A stretch of 64,000 nucleotides of DNA from Rhizobium sp. CCGE 510 (GTDB lineage: Bacteria; Pseudomonadota; Alphaproteobacteria; Rhizobiales; Rhizobiaceae): positions 124,001-188,000 of the forward strand of contig NZ_AEYF01000026.1 in assembly GCF_000292525.1 (NCBI RefSeq), written 5' to 3'. Positions 58,603 through 64,000 of the stretch are shown one piece after another. The notes beneath the pieces were generated by a model. It did not search any database. It was not told the origin of the DNA and saw nothing but the letters and a program-made list of their open reading frames with translations. The translations under genes were made by a program, and so were the position numbers. How positions within the stretch are numbered: position 1 is the first letter of the stretch; every line of letters starts with the position of its first letter.

Positions 58603-59306
58603 TGCTTCGCGGTCAGTTCGGTTCGGTTGCCAGGATTGTTTTCGTTGTCGTCACCGTCGTCTTTGCAGTGCTCGCTGGTCGGGAGCTGTACGCTTCGATA
58701 AGAACGGCCAGCATTTCGATCGTCGCGGAAAGGATCGAGCGTGGCGAGACCGTCGCGAATGACGTCACAGCCAAATACGCGGCCAGAGTCGTCGCCATGG
58801 TTGACGGGCACTATTGCCGATCTGACATCGTGGCTCCTGGCGTTACTCTCGTCCTGGCGCAACTCGATCGGGAGAATATCAATGTCGATTACGACGCCTG
58901 GGCTGCCGCCGCATCGGGCGCCCGGCACTATCTACAACATGCGCTTTCGTGCATGCCGACGAACAGCAATTTTTGGCTTCGTCTCGCAGCTGTCCAGTCT
59001 GTGATTGCGGAGGAACCGCTTTCGATTGCCGGAATGATGAAGCGTTCGGTTGCTCTTGCGCCTCATGACGAGTCAATGATTTTGACTCGGTTTTTTTTCT
59101 GGAATGATTTTACCGACGCAACGCTTTCAGCGGCAAAGACTGGGCTCGATAGCGATCTTACAACAATGCTGAAACTTGGCGACCGCTGCACGGTCAACGC
59201 AGCCATTAAAGTCATCAGCCCACAACTTCGCCCCATCTTCGATCGAACCTGGGCAGGCGTTGGGGACGGAGCGACAGCACGATTCCGGCAGCGCTGCAGC
59301 AAATAA
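58602..59306 (+). CDS. Membrane-anchored periplasmic protein after pssP
   Basis: A 234-residue protein of unrecognised family. One N-terminal membrane helix (~9-28, IVFVVVTVVFAVLAGRELY) is followed by a ~200-residue periplasmic, mostly helical region. It has three or four cysteines (HYCRSD, ALSCMPT, GDRCTVN, RQRCSK) and a repeat-like helical stretch (NFWLRLAAVQSVIAEEPLSI). It might be TPR-like. Its ATG shares the A of the pssP stop (TGATG), so it is translated with pssP and probably assists EPS synthesis or export. Confidence 0.8.
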   Translation: MLRGQFGSVARIVFVVVTVVFAVLAGRELYASIRTASISIVAERIERGETVANDVTAKYAARVVAMVDGHYCRSDIVAPGVTLVLAQLDRENINVDYDAWAAAASGARHYLQHALSCMPTNSNFWLRLAAVQSVIAEEPLSIAGMMKRSVALAPHDESMILTRFFFWNDFTDATLSAAKTGLDSDLTTMLKLGDRCTVNAAIKVISPQLRPIFDRTWAGVGDGATARFRQRCSK

Positions 59307-59423
59307 TCATCAGCGTTTTCTGCCGAAGGCTGCAAGGTCACAAAGGCCTGAACCAACGCTGGATGGGCAACAACGCCCACTGCTTGCGCGGCGGGCGTTG
59401 TCGATGAATAGGCTATTGCACGA

Positions 59424-60134
59424 TCAGACGGTGGCCCCCGAGACAAAATCCGTGCCCGTGATATTGAGCGTCAGAACGCCGGCATCCGTGTGACCTTGGC
59501 CGTCGGAGATCTTATAAAACTGGACGGTTTCCGTAACGTGATCGCCCGGAGCGATATCGGATGCCAAATCATAGGTGAATGAGCCGTCTGCCTTGACATG
59601 GAACGTGCCATAGGTGCCGGCGACGTCGGTGGTTGCGCTCGGGTTGCCGTTGACGTTCGTTCCGGCGAACTGACGGAGGAAGAGATGTCCATTGTCGCCG
59701 GGAATGTCGTTGTCGAGCGCATTGCCGCCGATCGGGCTGCCTTCGTTGAAGCTGTAATGGTCGTCGACAGCGATCGGCTTGACCTGGGTGACGCCCTGAA
59801 TATTCAGGGTGAACAGGCCGACATCGGTATGACCGCTGCCGTCGGAGATCTTGTATGAGACCTTTTCCTGGAGCAATTCACCATTGGTGAAGTTGACCTT
59901 GGCAGCAGCGCTCAGAACATAGGTGTAGCTTCCGTCCGGCTTGACGAAGAAGGTGCCGTAGTCGCCCTGGATTTCAGTAACCTGGCTGTTGCCTTGCTTG
60001 GCGCCAACGGCCTGCTGGTCGAATGCGCGAAGGAATAGGTGGCCGTTATCAGATGAATCGTTGCTCAGCAGGTTTCCCGAGATGACGTCGGTTTCCAGGA
60101 ATGTTGCAGAATCGTCGGTTGCGTGAATAGCCAT
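59424..60134 (-). CDS. RapA-type secreted adhesin (two cadherin-like domains)
   Basis: A 236-residue protein made of two homologous cadherin-like (Ra/CHDL) domains, ~1-113 and ~117-236. Each contains DNGHLFLR-F, G-YGTF-VK-DGS-TY and KISDG-GHTD-G-FTLNI patterns with acidic calcium-type residues. R. leguminosarum RapA1/RapA2 proteins have this size and layout. RapA proteins are exported without a cleaved signal by PrsDE, and RapA2 binds the acidic EPS in the presence of calcium. The start ATAGCC...ATG 60134 has GAGAG upstream. No RTX nonapeptides are present. prsD lies 3 kb away, beyond plyA. Confidence 0.88.
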   Translation of the reverse strand: MAIHATDDSATFLETDVISGNLLSNDSSDNGHLFLRAFDQQAVGAKQGNSQVTEIQGDYGTFFVKPDGSYTYVLSAAAKVNFTNGELLQEKVSYKISDGSGHTDVGLFTLNIQGVTQVKPIAVDDHYSFNEGSPIGGNALDNDIPGDNGHLFLRQFAGTNVNGNPSATTDVAGTYGTFHVKADGSFTYDLASDIAPGDHVTETVQFYKISDGQGHTDAGVLTLNITGTDFVSGATV

Positions 60135-60822
60135 TGTTGTCTCTCCTTGAATTGATCTTCGCTGGCCAGTTCTGACCTTCAGCGAGTACTCAAATTAAGG
60201 ATATCTTAAGAGAGAGAGTCAAGGACATAATAAACAGAATGTGAACGTTTTTTCATGTATCTATCAATAATGACACACATCTAATGCGCATAAGTTGATG
60301 AAAGTCATAGGAAATATTTCATTAATAATAAGTGAAACTATCATATGACAGCTATGAACCAATATTTCTTCAGGAGATAAGAACGTTTATTCAAGGGCAA
60401 TTTATAAGAATACGAGGGGTTTCCATTCTCCAGGTCATATTTGTGATAACCACTTTGGGTTATTGGCCGTATCGGAAGAATTTCTCTGGCTGTGTCATTG
60501 TTGCAACTTCACATCCTCGCGGTGTGGCGGTGTCACTTCGCCAGCGTGCGTGCTCATGGAAAGACATTTGATGCCAAGCTAAATTGCATTGGGTCAATCT
60601 TCGCATCGCGAAAATAAATCAGGGCCAAGACTGATGTCGCAGTAAAAACTGTCGGATATGCGGTACAAAGTTTGCTGCAGTGCAATAATATTAACGCACA
60701 AAAATATATTTATTCGGAGAATAGGAATTACTACGAGATGGCCGGCATTTTAGTGTTTCATTTTAGCCGATGGAGAGGGGGCAAGGCTTAGAAGATTTCC
60801 ATTACCTCCGGGAGATCAGAGC
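60135..60822. other. 688-base AT-rich divergent control region
   Basis: Lies between the RapA-type gene and plyA, with markedly lower GC than neighbouring genes. A frame at 60332-60571 lacks coding character. No operator was identified; promoters for both secreted proteins must be here, and 60220-60360 and 60640-60780 are the most AT-rich parts. In R. leguminosarum plyA is reported as very weakly expressed in culture. Confidence 0.5.
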
Positions 60823-62433
60823 ATGACCGTCTACTTCGTGAATTCAGCGACAGGATCCGACCACAATAACGGGACCACGGAGAATTCCGCTTTTGCGACA
60901 TTGTCCGCCGTCGAGTCCCTGAGGCTGAGCCCGGGCGACAAGGTGCTGCTTGCTGCCGGAAGCGTGTTCAATGAACAATTCGACTTGAAATACTCCGGAA
61001 GCGTCACGGCTCCGATCACGATTGGCAGCTACGGTCTTGGCGACGCGCCGGTCATTCACAGCAGCAATGACGGCATCCATGGTTCGAAGGCTTCGAACAT
61101 CGTTGTCGAAAACATCAAGATCGCCGACGCCGGCGGCGCGGCGATATACGCCGGAAATGTCTGGAACTGGACCGTCCGCAACGTCGAGGTGTCAAATACG
61201 GGACTTGCCGGCAAACCCGGTTCGGTCAATTTCCAGAGCAGCCAGAACATTACCATCGAGAACAGCAAGATCGTGGGGGTGAATGGCGATGGCATCTGGA
61301 TGGAAAAAGTCAGCGGCGTGACTATTGTCAACAACGTAATCACCAACAGCCAGGGTGCTGCGGCAGACGCCATTCAATTGAACGACAGCAGCAACATTCT
61401 GATCAAAGGCAATCACCTAGAGCAGACGGAGACCAACAGCGCAAAGGGTATCCTGGCGCTTGTCCGGCCTGTAAATGCCGTGATCGAGGATAATACGCTG
61501 ATCGGCGGCGGTTTTGGGATAGGGGCTAACGCAGGCAAGAATATCGCCATTCACGACAATGACATCTCGGGATATGGCGGTTACAGCTGGTCCTTCGGCA
61601 TCGGCCTTGGCGATCAGGGCGATGCATCGAACTATGATATCAGTGGAAACTATATTCATGACGGCGTATGGGGCGTGTCGATTAGTGCCGCGGGCTACCC
61701 AAACTACGTCCGCGCGAATATTGATATCCATGACAATGTCTTCGACGACCTGTCCTCGTCGGCGCTTAAGGTCGACAGGCCTGCATCAGGTTCTTTCCAT
61801 GCCAATATAATAGACAGCCAAGTGTCGACGCTGACGATGCCCGTGACAATCGCCACCCAGAACACCTTCTCAATCGATGACAATAAGACGATGGAGCAGG
61901 CGCAGGCGGAGCTGGACAGTGTCGCCGGCGGCACGAGTGGCGATGCGTCACCCGCCCACGAGTCGACCACTACGGCACCGGTCGTCGAGCCCCCCCCGGA
62001 AATGCCGGCGCAGCCGCAAACAAGCGTCTCGGCACCCTCGACGGCAACGCCCGCAGTCGCCGCGCCGAAAATTGTTGCGGTCCATGACAACTTGAAGATT
62101 TCGGCCGACACTGGCAGCGCCTATCACGGCAATCTACTTGATAACGACAATGCTGTTAACGGAACCGTGCTGCTCCGCCGCTTCGGTGACAGCGCAGTCG
62201 ATAAGCATGGCCTGACGCTGACCGGGAAATACGGGGTCATCCATGTCGAGAGCGATGGCGATTACACCTATACGGTAGACGTGACGAAACTCGCCGGTCT
62301 CAGCGGCAACGTCAGCGAATCCTTCCAGTACAAAATTTCTGACGGCGCTTCGCACATCGATACGGACTCGCTCGGTGTGTACATCAATGTCGATGCACTC
62401 CATTCCAGCCAGGCCGCGCACCTGCTGATCTGA
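60823..62433 (+). CDS. plyA: Secreted EPS glycanase PlyA
   Basis: A 536-residue extracellular enzyme without a signal peptide. Residues ~1-350 form a right-handed parallel beta-helix, with short repeats such as NIVVENIKI, NWTVRNVEVSN, NITIENSKIVG, GVTIVNNVI and NILIKGNHL. A Pro/Ala/Thr-rich linker (~365-420) leads to a C-terminal cadherin-like Ra domain (~425-525: LLDNDN, GKYGVIHVESDGDYTY, YKISDGASHIDTDS). PlyA of R. leguminosarum cleaves EPS and carboxymethyl cellulose, is PrsD-dependent and lies just upstream of prsD, as here. GGGAG precedes ATG 60823. Confidence 0.92.
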   Translation: MTVYFVNSATGSDHNNGTTENSAFATLSAVESLRLSPGDKVLLAAGSVFNEQFDLKYSGSVTAPITIGSYGLGDAPVIHSSNDGIHGSKASNIVVENIKIADAGGAAIYAGNVWNWTVRNVEVSNTGLAGKPGSVNFQSSQNITIENSKIVGVNGDGIWMEKVSGVTIVNNVITNSQGAAADAIQLNDSSNILIKGNHLEQTETNSAKGILALVRPVNAVIEDNTLIGGGFGIGANAGKNIAIHDNDISGYGGYSWSFGIGLGDQGDASNYDISGNYIHDGVWGVSISAAGYPNYVRANIDIHDNVFDDLSSSALKVDRPASGSFHANIIDSQVSTLTMPVTIATQNTFSIDDNKTMEQAQAELDSVAGGTSGDASPAHESTTTAPVVEPPPEMPAQPQTSVSAPSTATPAVAAPKIVAVHDNLKISADTGSAYHGNLLDNDNAVNGTVLLRRFGDSAVDKHGLTLTGKYGVIHVESDGDYTYTVDVTKLAGLSGNVSESFQYKISDGASHIDTDSLGVYINVDALHSSQAAHLLI

Positions 62434-62931
62434 AGCAGCCAACGGGAGAGAGCGTCGGACGGTTGTCATCGTCCGACTGAGGTTTTCGGCTTCAACGTTC
62501 AATAATGAATTGTTGCCGGCTATCGGAATGGGCTAAAGAATCGATGACAAAATATTTCAGCCGCTTATAAGCAGGGTGAACTATAGTTTAAATTTATAGT
62601 TAACGCCAGAGTAAGCATCGAGTCTATGGCGCGCGACACGATCATCGCTTTGAGCCGTAATTGGGCGGTTTGCGATTTTCACTTGCCTAGGCCGGTATAT
62701 CTGGCGTAGCTTTAACAATGGAACCCCTGAAATCACTCGCGATAAATTGGATTTTATTTGGTCACTTTTCGGTGGGATTCATATAATAGGCTGTGGACTG
62801 CAAGCGGAACTCGGCACCGGTGCCGAGGGTCCAAATGCAGTCATGTCATTGATCGGGCTTGATGGACCCGTAGCTGCAGTGCGCGCTCGCCTATTGGGCT
62901 TGTGTGCGATGTGGTAGGAGAGGATTATTTC
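62434..62931. other. 498-base region upstream of prsD
   Basis: No gene seen. It contains an AT-rich inverted repeat AACTATA/TATAGTT (62579-62601) and a perfect 18-bp palindrome CTCGGCACCGGTGCCGAG (62810-62827) ~105 bases before prsD. These are candidate operators for the secretion genes. Confidence 0.55.
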
Positions 62932-64000
62932 GTGTTTCAGAGTGCAGCAACCGATGTCAGCGAGCCGTCCAAAGCCTTGCGGAAGTGTAAAGGAGGGCTT
63001 ATCTTCATTGGTATAGCTAGCGCGCTTATCAATATTCTTTACCTTACGAGTTCATTTTTCATGCTTGAGGTGTATGACAGAGTCATCCCAAGCAAAAGCA
63101 TACCGACGCTGGCTGCCTTGGCAATACTTGCGTTGACCCTTTACGCCTTCCAGGGAGCGTTCGAAGTTCTCAGAAGCAGAATGCTCGTGCGCGTTGCCGG
63201 TGCGCTCGACGAGATGATGAATGGGCGTGTGTTCCGGGCGCTGATCAAGGCGCCGTTGAAGGTCAAAATCGGTGGGGACGGGCTTCAGCCGCTGCGCGAT
63301 TTCGACCAGATCAGAACCTTCCTGTCCGGCATGGGCCCGACGGCGATGTTCGATTTGCCCTGGCTTCCCTTCTATATCGTGATCTGCTTCCTGTTTCATC
63401 CCGCGATCGGATATATCGCGATTGGTGGATCGCTGGTTCTGGCCATCCTGACGTTCTTGACCAATCAGGGAACGCGTACGGTCTCAAAACGGCAGTCCGA
63501 CGCCGCCAATCTGCGAAATGCTTTTGCGCAGACCTCGATCCGCAATTCCGAGGTCATTCACGCTATGGGCATGGCGGGCACCATGGCTGAAATCTGGGAA
63601 AGCAAGAATAGGGAATACAGGACCATCAACCGGCAAGCATCGGATGTCGGGAACGGATACGCGACGCTTTCGAAGATTTTCCGTATCGCCTTGCAATCTG
63701 GAACGCTTGCAACCGGCGCGATCCTGGTCATTCAGGGACAGGCCTCTTCAGGCATTATCATCGCGGGCTCTATTCTGACGTCTCGCGCGCTGGCCCCTGT
63801 GGAAGCAGCGATCGGAAATTGGCGCGGGTTCGTTTCGGCCCAGCAAAGCTGGGGGCGGCTTGCGAACCTGCTGAAAACCATTCCGGAAATTCCGGCCCCG
63901 CTCGCGCTTGCGGCACCGTCCAAGCAGGTTACGGTCGAGGGCTTGGCAAGCGGGCCGCCGGCCGGCCAACGCCTGGTCATTTCCGATGTCAGCTTCGGGC
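62932..64000 (+). CDS. prsD: Type I secretion ABC transporter PrsD (partial)
   Basis: The gene runs off the window end after 356 codons. The start is GTG 62932 with TAGGAGAGG eight bases upstream. The product begins with a cytoplasmic tail, then the ABC-exporter membrane domain. It has about six membrane segments (IFIGIASALINILYLTSSFF, the motif FFMLEVYDRVIPSKS, then FDLPWLPFYIVICFLFHPAI) and reaches the start of the ATPase domain (RLVISDVSF). The pattern is that of PrtD/PrsD-type exporters. With PrsE it exports NodO, PlyA/PlyB and Rap proteins; prsE should follow outside. Confidence 0.93.
   Translation, partial: MFQSAATDVSEPSKALRKCKGGLIFIGIASALINILYLTSSFFMLEVYDRVIPSKSIPTLAALAILALTLYAFQGAFEVLRSRMLVRVAGALDEMMNGRVFRALIKAPLKVKIGGDGLQPLRDFDQIRTFLSGMGPTAMFDLPWLPFYIVICFLFHPAIGYIAIGGSLVLAILTFLTNQGTRTVSKRQSDAANLRNAFAQTSIRNSEVIHAMGMAGTMAEIWESKNREYRTINRQASDVGNGYATLSKIFRIALQSGTLATGAILVIQGQASSGIIIAGSILTSRALAPVEAAIGNWRGFVSAQQSWGRLANLLKTIPEIPAPLALAAPSKQVTVEGLASGPPAGQRLVISDVSFG

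Noticed and set aside
60332..60571. 79-codon frame between the RapA-type gene and plyA
   Set aside because: AT-rich, no ribosome-binding site, no recognisable sequence; treated as control region.

Overview
The window looks like a chromosomal segment of a fast-growing Rhizobium of the R. leguminosarum / R. etli type. The reasons are the hmuPSTUV-tonB haem-uptake locus, the pssT-pssN-pssO-pssP exopolysaccharide export cluster followed by plyA and prsD, the PhyR-NepR-EcfG general stress response, GC-rich coding sequence, and intergenic palindromic repeats of rhizobial type. No rRNA, tRNA, phage, insertion sequence or CRISPR array was seen. Genes are densely packed, and many operons are joined by 1- or 4-base stop/start overlaps.

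Region 1 (1-15.9 kb) centres on reductive pyrimidine catabolism. PreT/PreA (13.2-15.9 kb), a dihydropyrimidinase (4.1-5.6 kb) and a beta-ureidopropionase-type amidase (6.2-7.4 kb) make up the three-step pathway. A RutR-like TetR regulator lies beside the amidase, and RutR-box-like 16-mers precede both operons. An NMT1-type ABC importer (1-3.25 kb) is a candidate uptake system. Interleaved are a cupin, a small exported protein, a DUF559 gene whose 5' end lies in a palindromic repeat, a haem oxygenase-bacteriophytochrome pair, and a rhodanese divergent from an FtrA-like regulator.

Region 2 (16.1-20.5 kb) is the general stress response locus: an HWE kinase, phyR, nepR, ecfG and two small envelope proteins. 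Four perfect EcfG promoters (GGAAC-N16/17-CGTT) lie here, and a fifth lies at 33.1 kb. One of them reads into an unannotated stretch ending in a strong terminator, which predicts a stress-induced small RNA of about 120 nt (16163-16286). This is the most interesting non-coding signal in the window.

Region 3 (20.5-33 kb) holds hmuPSTUV, divergent tonB, and an operon with DUF2325, an IsdG-like haem monooxygenase and a VOC protein. It also has a truncated haemoglobin, a TetR/SMR efflux pair, a ThuA-like/oxidoreductase pair, a half-size EamA transporter, and a glycine-zipper protein under a predicted EcfG promoter.

Region 4 (33.1-50 kb) carries a cecR-ybhGFSR drug exporter operon and sugar-nucleotide genes (UDP-glucuronate epimerase, GDP-mannose synthesis). 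It also has uracil-DNA glycosylase, an MhqO/MhqD-like pair, a KTSC protein and a PPP-type phosphatase. A 73-bp near-perfect palindrome lies at 41.2 kb.

Region 5 (50-64 kb) is surface polysaccharide biology: UDP-glucose dehydrogenase, a transglutaminase-like cysteine peptidase, pssT/N/O/P, a RapA-type two-domain cadherin-like adhesin, the PlyA glycanase, and the start of prsD. PrsD exports RapA- and Ply-type proteins in this genus, so secreted substrates and their exporter sit together. Start codons were chosen from ribosome-binding sites, signal peptides and overlaps, and several differ from the longest open frame.
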